Assembly: GCA_004557075.1 (NCBI GenBank) | Contig: SFEX01000047.1 | Location: 1-8,912 of the forward strand | Reading direction: 5' to 3' | Source of the DNA: Clostridiales bacterium | Lineage (GTDB): Bacteria > Bacillota > Clostridia > Oscillospirales > Oscillospiraceae | DNA length: 8,912 nucleotides | Shown here: positions 1 through 6,194 of the stretch, piece after piece | Layout of the letters: the number at the start of each line of letters is the position of its first letter | How positions within the stretch are numbered: position 1 is the stretch's first letter | The notes under the pieces: model-generated | Seen by the model: only the letters and a program-made list of their open reading frames with translations | Database searches by the model: none | Told to the model about the DNA's origin: nothing | Program-made: the position numbers and the translations under genes

Positions 1-12
1 TTACTGCAAAAC

Positions 13-32
13 TGTATACAATCATCTTGCAC
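13..32 (-). repeat. 20-bp end repeat, left copy
   Basis: On the minus strand this reads GTGCAAGATGATTGTATACA. It is an exact inverted copy of 8857-8876 at the other end of the window. Both copies lie about 25 bp beyond the sequence GAGCAATGTGT (minus strand 69-59 here), so the similarity of context is wider than the 20 bp. It contains the palindrome TGTATACA, which could be an operator half or part of a mobile-element end. The identity is directly visible; the function is unknown. Confidence 0.7.
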
Positions 33-120
33 ATGTGTTTACTATCATATTACTCTGTACACATTGCTCATCCGGCGGCGGCTGCCGCGAAGCAATTCGA
101 TTTTTGGCTTGCAGTGCTCT

Positions 121-222
121 TTTTTGCGTCAGCTCGACCGGTAAAATTTAATATAATCTTTTTTACACTTGCGCACTTATATCATTGCACCCGTAAGGGC
201 GACCATTGGTCGTCCGTTTTTT
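121..222 (+). repeat. Intergenic mosaic repeat downstream of dnaN
   Basis: The 239 bases left of dnaN hold no credible gene. They carry a member of the window's intergenic repeat family: the core module GCGTCAGCTCGACCGGTAA at 126-144, the module ACACTTGCGCACTTA at 165-179, and the palindromic module CCCGTAAGGGCGACCATTGG at 190-209, which continues into GTCGTCCG. The last module folds as GGGCGACC/GGTCGTCC and is followed by six T (217-222). That could act as a terminator for plus-strand transcription but has no T-run for the dnaN direction. Related modules occur at 6225-6407 and 8741-8830. Confidence 0.7.
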
Positions 223-239
223 CAATCCGTTGCAATATT

Positions 240-1349
240 TTAGTTTGACCTCAGTCTGATCGGCAGGATCATGTACTTGAACTTATCGCTCTCGTCAGCG
301 GGAACCATGATGCACGGCGATGTATTCGTGTTCAGGCAGAGCATAAGCTCGTCGGCGGGCGCAGCCTTGAGCGCGTCCATGAGGTACTTGCCGTTGAAGC
401 CGATCTCCAGACCCTCGCCGTCTCCCTCGCAGAAGCAGACGTCGTCGGCCTTGCCGATGGGCGTTGTGCACATGCAGTCGATGAAGTTCTCATTAAAGCT
501 CATGCGTACCGGATTTTTGGTCTTCTCGTCTATAATCAGCGCGACGCGGTCGATGACGCGCAGCAGCTCAAGGCGGTTGACCTTGATAAACCTCTGGAAG
601 GTATCGGGCATAGCCTTTCTGTAGTTGAGAAAATCGCCCTCGAGCCTGCGGGTCACTATGACGGTGTCGCCCACGGTAAACGACACGTGGTTTCCGCCGA
701 CAAAAATGTCTATATTATCCTCGCACTCGTTCGAGCTTATACGCTCGATATCCTGAAGCGCGGAGGCGGGGACTATGAACTCGTTATGCTCTTCGGGGCC
801 TTCTATCGCCTCGCGGCGTATCGCCAGCCTGTAGCCATCGACGGATACAACGGTCAGCAGGCCGTTTTCAACCTCAAACATCGAGCCTGTGTACACCGGG
901 CGGCTGTCATTGTCGCTGACGGCGAAAATGCTCTGGTTTATAATGCTCTTGAGCACGTTCTGCTTTATGGAATAGCTCCTTAGCCCGTCAACGGATGGCA
1001 GCTCGGGGTATTCGCCGCTGTCCATGCCCATGAATGAAAACTCGGTTTTTCCGCACTTGACGGTCGTCATGTTCTGATCGTCCGACTCAATGGACACCAT
1101 GCCGTCGGGCATGCGGCGCACCATCTCGCCGAAAAGCCTTGCGTCGAGAACGAGGCTGCCCGGCTCGGAGACTTCCGCTTCGATGTTCGTATATATGCCC
1201 TTTTTGAGGTTGTAGCCCGTGACTCTGAGGTCATTTCCGGCCTCAAGGAGTATGCCCTCGAGTGCGGGTATGGGGCTTTTGGAGGCGGCGGCTCTGGAGC
1301 TTACCGCGACTGCGGCCTGTAAAACATGCTTCTCGCAGGAAATTTTCAT
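240..1349 (-). CDS. dnaN: DNA polymerase III beta subunit (sliding clamp)
   Basis: DnaN forms the dimeric ring that encircles DNA and tethers replicative polymerase and other clamp-binding proteins at the fork. The protein is 369 residues, the usual bacterial length, and begins MKISCEKHVLQAAV. It has family hallmarks such as PALEGILLEA near residue 30, the SVDGYRLA stretch in the middle domain, and a C-terminal MILPIRL that matches the conserved MPMRL-type ending. I chose the ATG at 1349 because GGGAGG lies 6-7 nt upstream on the minus strand and the clamp alignment begins there. The frame is open upstream to 1541, but that stretch is the AT-rich origin and does not look coding. It follows dnaA across the origin gap. 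I see no convincing promoter of its own and no clear terminator after the stop, so it may be read from the dnaA promoter. Confidence 0.98.
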   Translation of the reverse strand: MKISCEKHVLQAAVAVSSRAAASKSPIPALEGILLEAGNDLRVTGYNLKKGIYTNIEAEVSEPGSLVLDARLFGEMVRRMPDGMVSIESDDQNMTTVKCGKTEFSFMGMDSGEYPELPSVDGLRSYSIKQNVLKSIINQSIFAVSDNDSRPVYTGSMFEVENGLLTVVSVDGYRLAIRREAIEGPEEHNEFIVPASALQDIERISSNECEDNIDIFVGGNHVSFTVGDTVIVTRRLEGDFLNYRKAMPDTFQRFIKVNRLELLRVIDRVALIIDEKTKNPVRMSFNENFIDCMCTTPIGKADDVCFCEGDGEGLEIGFNGKYLMDALKAAPADELMLCLNTNTSPCIMVPADESDKFKYMILPIRLRSN

Positions 1350-1360
1350 AATAGTCCTCC

Positions 1361-1562
1361 CGATAAAAAACGAAGTAATAAATATATAAATCAATAAATA
1401 GTTCAGTAGTAGAAACAGTAGTGCGCAAAACTGTTGAAAACCCGGCGAATGCCTTGAAAACGCTGAGATTTCGGTGTTCGCAAAATTGTTGATAACTTGA
1501 GCGCTTTCAACAGCAAAAATCGTGCAAAAAGTTTTCAACATTGAAGTTTTCAGTTTTCAACA
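1361..1562. other. oriC: Predicted chromosomal origin (oriC) core
   Basis: This lies in the 366-bp dnaA-dnaN gap. Five DnaA-box-like 9-mers are visible: TTTTCAACA on minus at 1432-1440, TTATCAACA on minus at 1487-1495 (one mismatch from TTATCCACA), CTTTCAACA on plus at 1504-1512, and TTTTCAACA on plus at 1532-1540 and 1554-1562. Next to the 1432 box, towards dnaN, come a GCGC spacer (1423-1426) and six triplets read 3'->5' on the plus strand from 1421 to 1404: GAT GAC AAA GAT GAT GAC. An AT-rich stretch follows (1361-1401). This matches the order box, GC-rich spacer, DnaA-trio, unwinding element described for B. subtilis. The sites are seen directly; the origin function is inferred from them and from the position. 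Confidence 0.82.
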
Positions 1563-1589
1563 TCAAAAATGTTGTTTTTTTAATCCGTT

Positions 1590-1676
1590 TTTACGCTTCA
1601 AATAATCGTTATTGCGTCAGCCCGATTATAAGCAGTGGAGTGTAACGAAAATATCCATTCTTTACGGTCGGGCTGA
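1590..1676. repeat. Repeat-family modules inside the dnaA-dnaN gap
   Basis: Two core modules face each other. On the plus strand TTGCGTCAGCCCGA ends at 1625, and on the minus strand TCAGCCCGACCGTAA runs 1676-1662. Their shared 9 bp (TCAGCCCGA, 1617-1625 and 1668-1676) form an inverted repeat. The preceding CTTCAAATAATCGTTATTGC (1596-1615) matches 6337-6356 at 19 of 20 positions. A member of the intergenic repeat family has therefore settled between dnaA and the box cluster. A small hairpin CAACAT/ATGTTG at 1558-1574 followed by seven T lies just beside it. Confidence 0.65.
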
Positions 1677-1715
1677 GGAAGTATCGACAAGCTGAAGTTT
1701 TAATGCGAATGGAGC

Positions 1716-3029
1716 TCACACCGAGTTTATATTCGACGTAATGTCCCTAACGGTGGCGGCAAATTTGGGGTCTTCCTTTATAAGCTCCTCGACCTTGCGT
1801 ATCGACGAGAGCACCGTCGAGTGGTTTCTGTCGCCGTATTCGGCGCCGATGTCCTTGAGCGGGAGATTTGTCAGCGTGCGGACAAGGTACATGGATATCT
1901 GGCGTGCCGTGGCGGTATTCTTACTGCGGTTCTGGCCGCGCAGATCCTCCTCGCTGAGAGAGAAGTAGCGCGCGCTCTCGCGGATGATGAGCTGTGGGGA
2001 GGGGATGAACGTGCCGATGCGGGCAACGTCCTTAATAGCGCGCCGCACCGCCGCCGCGTCGATGCGGCTGTCTAATATCTCCCGATAGGCCGTGAGCCTG
2101 TTTATGACGCCCTCGATCGTGCGGACGTTTGTCGTTATCGTATCCGCGATGTATTTTACCGCGTCATCGTCGAGAATAAGGCCGAGCTGCGCTGCCTTGG
2201 CGCGGGTTATTACCATGCGCGTCTCTATATCCGGCGGCTGAATATCGGCCATCAGGCCGCCCTGGAAGCGCGACATGAGCCTGTCGTCAAGGAGGCTCAT
2301 CTCGATAGGCGGACGGTCGGAGGTAATGACTATCTGGTGTCCTGCCTCGTAGATGTTGTTGAAGGTGTGGAAGAACTCCTCCTGCGTGGCCTGCTTGCCG
2401 GCAATGAACTGGATATCGTCGACGAGGAAGAGGTCGACGTTGCGGTATTTCATGCGAAACTCCTCGCCCGTGCCGTCTTTTATGGATTTGAGGAGCTGGT
2501 TTGTAAACTCATCGCCCTTTATGTAAGCGATTTTGGCCGAGGGCGTCCGCTCGCGTATGAACTGGCCGATAGCCAGCAGCAGATGCGTCTTGCCGAGGCC
2601 GGAGTTGCCGTAGATAAACAGCGGGTTGTACGCACCGCCGGGCTTTTCTGCGACCGCGACCGCGGCGTTGTGCGCGAAGCGGTTGGAGTTGCCGACGATG
2701 AAGCGGTCGAAGGTATAACCGGCCATCTCGGGCAGGGGATCGTCGTCTTTTTTCTTCTCCCTGTACGCGCCGAGCTCATCCTCGGTGAGGACGGTGAGGC
2801 CGAAGCTGGTGGAGAAAATTTCGCTCATGGCGTTTTTTATTGTCTCGGAGAAGCGGCTGACGATTATATCGCGCTTGAAGTCGGAGCTTGTCTGGAGAAC
2901 GAGGGTGCTGCCGTCGATCTCGACGGGAACGCAGTCGTCAAACCATGTGGATATGGACGTTGACGTTAGGTTTTCGCCAAGTTTGTCCAGCACCGCTTTC
3001 CATATATCGCCCAGTGAATTCATGCTCAT
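1716..3029 (-). CDS. dnaA: Chromosomal replication initiator DnaA
   Basis: DnaA is the ATP-dependent initiator that binds boxes at oriC, unwinds the origin and loads the helicase. The 437-residue protein has the four-domain order: an N-terminal oligomerisation domain (about 1-85), a short linker rich in K and D (about 86-103), the AAA+ domain, and a C-terminal DNA-binding domain. Walker A is GNSGLGKTHL (141-150), Walker B is LFLVDDIQ (200-207), the sensor region is ITSDRPP (235-241) and the arginine-finger region is LDDRLMSRF (247-255). The helix-turn-helix signature GDRNHSTVLSSI starts at 399. The linker is short compared with many DnaA proteins. The start at 3029 has GAAGGG 5 nt upstream; an in-frame ATG two codons on is the alternative. 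Its promoter (3077-3105) overlaps a DnaA-box-like site, suggesting autoregulation. Confidence 0.98.
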   Translation of the reverse strand: MSMNSLGDIWKAVLDKLGENLTSTSISTWFDDCVPVEIDGSTLVLQTSSDFKRDIIVSRFSETIKNAMSEIFSTSFGLTVLTEDELGAYREKKKDDDPLPEMAGYTFDRFIVGNSNRFAHNAAVAVAEKPGGAYNPLFIYGNSGLGKTHLLLAIGQFIRERTPSAKIAYIKGDEFTNQLLKSIKDGTGEEFRMKYRNVDLFLVDDIQFIAGKQATQEEFFHTFNNIYEAGHQIVITSDRPPIEMSLLDDRLMSRFQGGLMADIQPPDIETRMVITRAKAAQLGLILDDDAVKYIADTITTNVRTIEGVINRLTAYREILDSRIDAAAVRRAIKDVARIGTFIPSPQLIIRESARYFSLSEEDLRGQNRSKNTATARQISMYLVRTLTNLPLKDIGAEYGDRNHSTVLSSIRKVEELIKEDPKFAATVRDITSNINSV

Positions 3030-3076
3030 AACAGCCCTTCTCCCGTGTTTGAATTAATCATATTTCCACAAATATA

Positions 3077-3105
3077 ATTATAGCAAAAATCTATTCATTT
3101 TTCAA
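3077..3105 (-). promoter_or_regulatory. dnaA promoter with overlapping DnaA-box-like site
   Basis: On the minus strand, TTGAAA (3105-3100) and TATAAT (3082-3077) are separated by exactly 17 nt. The -10 is perfect and the -35 has four of six consensus bases. The expected transcript start is near 3070, giving a leader of about 40 nt. The -35 lies inside TTTTCAACA (plus strand 3099-3107), the same 9-mer found three times in the origin gap. A second weaker site, ATTTCCACA, lies at 3062-3070 around the start point. DnaA binding here would occlude RNA polymerase. Confidence 0.8.
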
Positions 3106-3146
3106 CATATATATTATATAAATATAGTATATTTTTGCGGCCAGCA

Positions 3147-3181
3147 GACACAAAAGCGATTATTTAAGATGCAGCAACGGA
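3147..3181 (+). repeat. 35-bp intergenic repeat copy upstream of dnaA
   Basis: This 35-bp stretch starts GACACAAAAGCGA and ends AGCAACGGA. It matches 6435-6469 in front of prs with three differences. It lies between the proS terminator and the AT-rich dnaA promoter region. Confidence 0.7.
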
Positions 3182-3184
3182 AGG

Positions 3185-3222
3185 AAAAAGAAACCGCTTC
3201 ATTCATTTGAACGAAGCGGTTT
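3185..3222 (-). terminator. Intrinsic terminator of proS
   Basis: On the minus strand AAACCGCTTC pairs perfectly with GAAGCGGTTT (3222-3213 with 3200-3191). The stem extends inward through GTTCA/TGAAT with one G-T pair. CTTTTT follows at 3190-3185. The hairpin begins 18 nt after the proS stop codon and should insulate dnaA from proS transcription. Confidence 0.9.
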
Positions 3223-3240
3223 GTGCTTTGAAATATCGTA

Positions 3241-4677
3241 TCAGTAGGCGACGCCCCAGTAGATCATATGCTTTGCCTTCTTGCCGCAGATGGGGCAGGT
3301 ATCGCCGAGATCCTCCTGATCGAAAGGAATGCAGCGCGAGGACATTCCCGCCTGCTCCTTCATCTTCAGCTCGCACTCGAGCTCTCCGCACCACATGGTT
3401 TTGATGAAGCCGCCCTTTTCCTCCTGGATGCGCTTTGCCTCCTCAAGGGAATGCGCCTCGAATATATGCTCGTCGAGGTTCTTTTTCGCCTTGTCGAACA
3501 GGCCCTGCTGCACGGTATCGAGCAGCTCGTGGATACGGCCGTCTATCTCATCGAGGGAGACGGATATCTTCTCTCCGTTGTCGCGGCGGACCGCCATGCA
3601 CACATTATTTTCAATGTCGCGGGGGCCAAGCTCAATGCGCAGGGGCACGCCCTTCATCTCGTACTGCGCGCATTTCCAGCCGAGGCTGTTGTCGCTGACG
3701 TCGATCTTGACCCTGACGCCGGCGGCCTTGAGCCTTTCATAAAGCTCGGTCGCTTTTTCGATGACGCCGGGCTTGTGCTGCGCAACAGGCACGACGACGA
3801 CCTGGATCGGCGCGATGCGCGGGGGCAGGACGAGGCCGTTGTTGTCGCCGTGGGTCATGATTATGCCGCCGATGACGCGGGTGGACAGACCCCATGAGGT
3901 CTGGTGGGGATGCTTGAGCTTGTTGTCCTTATCGGTAAAGGTGATGCCAAACTGCTCGGCAAAGCCCGTGCCGAAGTAGTGGCTGGTTCCGGACTGGAGC
4001 GCCTTGTGGTCGTGCATCATGCACTCGATCGTGTAGGTGTTGACGGCGCCCGCGAATTTCTCCTTCTCGGTCTTGTTGCCGCGGATAACGGGCATGGCGA
4101 GGTAGTTTTCGCACAGGTCGGCGTATACCTCAAGCTGGCGCAGGGTTTCCTCGCGCGCCTCGGCCTCGGTGGCGTGGAGCGTGTGTCCCTCCTGCCAGAG
4201 AAACTCTCTGCCGCGCAGGAAGGGGCGCGTGGTCTTTTCCCAGCGCAGGACGGAGCACCACTGGTTGTACAGCATCGGCAGGTCGCGCCATGAGTGGACG
4301 GTGTGGCTCCAGTGATCGCAGAAAAGCGTCTCGGAGGTCGGGCGTATGCACAGACGCTCGGTCAGCTCCTCCGAGCCGCCGACCGTTACCCACGCGCACT
4401 CCGGCGCGAAGCCCTCGACGTGGTCTTTTTCCTTTTGCAGCAGGCTCTCCGGGATGAGCATGGGCATCGAGACGTTCTCGTGGCCGCCCTCCTTGAACAT
4501 CCGGTCAAGCTCCTTCTGAATATTCTCCCAAATGGCATAGCCGTATGGACGCAGAATAAACAGCCCCTTCACGCCGGAATAATCGACAAGCTCCGCCTTG
4601 GTGCAAACGTCGGTAAACCACTGGGCAAAGTCCTGCTCCATATCGGTTATCTGTTCAACTTTTTTCTCTTTTGCCAT
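3241..4677 (-). CDS. proS: Prolyl-tRNA synthetase, archaeal/eukaryotic-like type
   Basis: This cytoplasmic class II enzyme charges tRNA-Pro with proline using ATP. At 478 residues it has the length of the zinc-containing archaeal-like form, not the roughly 570-residue E. coli form with an inserted editing domain. The TSE loop is at 114-116, motif 2 lies in RWEKTTRPFLRGREFLWQEG (145-164) and motif 3 in STRVIGGIIMTHGD (265-278). The anticodon-binding domain follows (about 295-400). The C-terminal domain has cysteines at 430, 435, 461 and 464 (CGELEC and CPIC), the spacing expected for zinc, and ends in tyrosine (WGVAY) as this subclass does. The ATG at 4677 has AAAGGAG about 7 nt upstream. The leader is too short for a T-box. 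It is transcribed alone, ending at the 3185-3222 terminator, and occupies the place next to dnaA where rpmH is usual. Confidence 0.97.
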   Translation of the reverse strand: MAKEKKVEQITDMEQDFAQWFTDVCTKAELVDYSGVKGLFILRPYGYAIWENIQKELDRMFKEGGHENVSMPMLIPESLLQKEKDHVEGFAPECAWVTVGGSEELTERLCIRPTSETLFCDHWSHTVHSWRDLPMLYNQWCSVLRWEKTTRPFLRGREFLWQEGHTLHATEAEAREETLRQLEVYADLCENYLAMPVIRGNKTEKEKFAGAVNTYTIECMMHDHKALQSGTSHYFGTGFAEQFGITFTDKDNKLKHPHQTSWGLSTRVIGGIIMTHGDNNGLVLPPRIAPIQVVVVPVAQHKPGVIEKATELYERLKAAGVRVKIDVSDNSLGWKCAQYEMKGVPLRIELGPRDIENNVCMAVRRDNGEKISVSLDEIDGRIHELLDTVQQGLFDKAKKNLDEHIFEAHSLEEAKRIQEEKGGFIKTMWCGELECELKMKEQAGMSSRCIPFDQEDLGDTCPICGKKAKHMIYWGVAY

Positions 4678-4728
4678 CGTTTTTCTCCTTTTTTCGCCGG
4701 GGGCCTTCCCCCAGCGTTAATAGGTAAT

Positions 4729-4757
4729 ATTTTATAAGACTCTCAACACGTTGTCAA
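4729..4757 (-). promoter_or_regulatory. proS promoter
   Basis: On the minus strand a perfect -35 TTGACA (4757-4752) and a -10 TAAAAT (4734-4729) are spaced 17 nt apart. The leader of about 45 nt holds a small GC-rich hairpin, GGGGG/CCCCC, at about 4697-4716, just ahead of the ribosome binding site. It diverges from the plus-strand promoter at 4772-4800. Confidence 0.8.
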
Positions 4758-4771
4758 TAGCGCGAAAAATC

Positions 4772-4800
4772 TTGACCTGCATATAATTTTTGTCTATAAT
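4772..4800 (+). promoter_or_regulatory. Promoter of the DUF1700-like gene
   Basis: TTGACC (4772-4777) and a perfect TATAAT (4795-4800) are spaced 17 nt apart, close to the sigma-A consensus. The start of transcription is expected near 4807, about 20 nt before GGAGGTGA at 4826-4833. The two divergent promoters here have -35 elements only about 15 bp apart. Confidence 0.85.
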
Positions 4801-4829
4801 ACTGTAGATAATAATAAAGTTGTTCGGAG

Positions 4830-5975
4830 GTGACGCGTATCAACAGGCAGCGATATATGGCGGAGCTGTCAAAGCTGCTGGCCTTCATGTTCAAAGAGGA
4901 CAAGGAGGATATCCTTGCCCATTACAACAAGCTGCTCGATGAGGCCGAGGACGAGCAGGCTTTGCTCGAGGAATTCGGCTCCCCCACCAAGCTCGCGGTT
5001 ACCATTTCCCGCACCTATAATCGCAACGAGCGCAAGCTCTCAGTTGAGGCCGACTCCAAGGCTGACGTTCAGCCCGCTCCCGTAGTGAAAGCGCCGAAGC
5101 CCGAGCCTGAACCGGCTCCGGAGGTGCCGTCTTACGCGGATATAATCGAGGAGATCCGCAGGGAGAAGGCCGAGGAGCAGGGCATTGAGTACAAGCCCAT
5201 GTTTTTCAACGAGGAAGAAACCCCCGCTGTTGAGGAAGCTCCCGTTGTCGAGGATGCTCCCGTTGTCGAGGATGCTCCCGTTGTCGAGGAAGCTCCCGTT
5301 GTCGAGGATGCTCCCGTTGTCGAGGAAACTCCCGCTGTCGAGGAAGCTCCCGCTGACGAGGATGCTCCCACTGACGAGGATGCTCCCGCTGACGAGGAAG
5401 CTCCCACTGACGAGGATACTCCCGCTGTCGAGGAAGCTCCCGCTGACGAGGACACTCCCGCTGACGAGGATGCTCCCGCTGACGAGGACACTCCCGCTGA
5501 CGAGGACACTCCCGCTGACGAGGATGCCCCGGCTGTTGAGGACACTCCCGCAGACGAAGATGCTCCCGCCGACACGGTGGTGGAGATATTTGACGAGCTT
5601 GACAGCATCGAGCCTGACGAGCCTGCGGTCGTATACAAGACAAATGTCGCGCTTCTCATATTGTACCTCATTTTTGCCATACCAATAGGACTTGTGCTGC
5701 TCGCGGCGGTCGCCGCGGTAGGGCTGCTGCTTCTGGCAACGGCTGTGGGCACGGCGGTGCTCGCCATCGAGGTCGGCGGTTTTGGCATATCCTCGTTCTC
5801 GATGTTCGCGGATATCCTGCTGTGCATAGGCGTGGCGCTCATCGGGTGTGCGCTCGCGCTCGTGCTGCTGTGGCTCGGTCTTCTGGTGCTTGGCAGGGCT
5901 TTGCCCGGGCTGTTCAGAGGCATCGTCGGGCTTGGCAGAAAATTCTGCGTCAGGGAGGTGAGCGCCAATGGCTAA
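4830..5975 (+). CDS. HAAS/DUF1700-like membrane protein with acidic hexapeptide repeats
   Basis: The function is unknown. Residues 1-75 resemble the HAAS/DUF1700 N-terminal domain (RYMAELSKLL, then EEFGSPTKLAVTIS), which in other Firmicutes often sits beside PadR regulators and DUF4097 proteins. Residues 76-130 are Pro- and charge-rich. From 131 to 248 there are 19 full hexapeptides of the type APADED or APVVEE plus a partial one, with no basic residue. From about 272 to 360 come three or four hydrophobic membrane segments, then a basic end. The likely picture is an acidic spacer attached to a membrane anchor. The position given is the first conventional start (GTG, 381 residues), but GGAGG directly overlaps that codon. 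GGAGGTGA is correctly spaced for the in-frame ATC at 4839, which would begin with N-R-Q-R-Y like family members. The gene overlaps the next by 8 nt. No padR-like gene is next to it. Confidence 0.85.
   Translation: MTRINRQRYMAELSKLLAFMFKEDKEDILAHYNKLLDEAEDEQALLEEFGSPTKLAVTISRTYNRNERKLSVEADSKADVQPAPVVKAPKPEPEPAPEVPSYADIIEEIRREKAEEQGIEYKPMFFNEEETPAVEEAPVVEDAPVVEDAPVVEEAPVVEDAPVVEETPAVEEAPADEDAPTDEDAPADEEAPTDEDTPAVEEAPADEDTPADEDAPADEDTPADEDTPADEDAPAVEDTPADEDAPADTVVEIFDELDSIEPDEPAVVYKTNVALLILYLIFAIPIGLVLLAAVAAVGLLLLATAVGTAVLAIEVGGFGISSFSMFADILLCIGVALIGCALALVLLWLGLLVLGRALPGLFRGIVGLGRKFCVREVSANG
5220..5573 (+). repeat. 18-bp tandem repeat inside the DUF1700-like gene
   Basis: There are 19 consecutive 18-bp units and a 12-bp partial unit, typically GCTCCCGCTGACGAGGAT. 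Units 2-6 are of the PVVE type and most later ones of the PADE type. Codon choice is nearly identical between inner units, while the edge units (1, 18, 19 and the partial) diverge, as expected from unequal exchange or slippage. The unit is a multiple of three and contains no stop in any frame, so copy number can change without breaking the gene. Confidence 0.95.
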
Positions 5976-6153
5976 GGCGAGCAAGATCATGCTTACCATC
6001 GCGCTGATCGCGCTTATTCTCGGCGCGCTGTGCATTCTCGTCGGCATCATCACCGGCGGCGACTTCGAGCGCGTGAAAAACGTTTTCTACGCAGTGTACG
6101 ATATCGAAAACCGCGTGAACGGCTTAAACGCCTTCTTCACGTTCATAAGTTAA
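5968..6153 (+). CDS. Small membrane protein, 61 residues
   Basis: I do not recognise a family with confidence. The ATG overlaps the end of the previous gene by 8 nt and has a strong GGGAGGTGA 6 nt upstream, so translational coupling is very likely. The protein has a short basic start (MAKASK), one hydrophobic segment at about 7-30 (IMLTIALIALILGALCILVG), and a soluble tail of about 30 residues (DFERVKNVFYAVYDIENRVN and onward). The start resembles the membrane anchor of DUF4097 proteins, which commonly follow DUF1700 genes. Here the beta-rich domain is missing, so it may be a truncated relic or a genuine small protein. A terminator follows 10 nt after the stop, which favours an intact two-gene unit. 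Confidence 0.72.
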   Translation: MAKASKIMLTIALIALILGALCILVGIITGGDFERVKNVFYAVYDIENRVNGLNAFFTFIS

Positions 6154-6162
6154 CATCAACAC

Positions 6163-6194
6163 AGCCGACCAAAGCCCGCTTTGGCCGGCTTTTT
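6163..6194 (+). terminator. Terminator of the DUF1700-like operon
   Basis: AGCCGACCAAAG (6163-6174) pairs with CTTTGGCCGGCT (6179-6190) with one mismatch around a CCCG loop, followed by TTTT (6191-6194). It lies 10 nt after the small membrane protein gene. Confidence 0.88.

Noticed and set aside
27..248. 73-codon plus-strand frame at the left end
   Set aside because: It spans several repeat modules and runs into the end of dnaN on the other strand; no ribosome binding site or family resemblance.
1350..1541. N-terminal extension of dnaN upstream of 1349
   Set aside because: The clamp family starts at MKISCEK with a good ribosome binding site; the upstream stretch is the AT-rich origin with DnaA-box-like sites.
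2337..2963. 208-codon plus-strand frame opposite dnaA, and similar ones opposite proS and prs
   Set aside because: These are shadows of strongly conserved genes on the other strand, produced by GC-rich codon use.
4678..4751. T-box or other riboswitch in the proS leader
   Set aside because: The predicted leader is only about 45 nt, with a single small hairpin, too short for a T-box.
5040..6053. Long minus-strand open frames, one Ser/Gly-rich and one Ser/Ala-rich, opposite the DUF1700-like gene
   Set aside because: The 18-bp repeat unit has no stop in any frame, so all frames stay open. The repetitive composition is a by-product, no convincing ribosome binding site was identified, and the plus strand has a strong promoter, ribosome binding site and family match.
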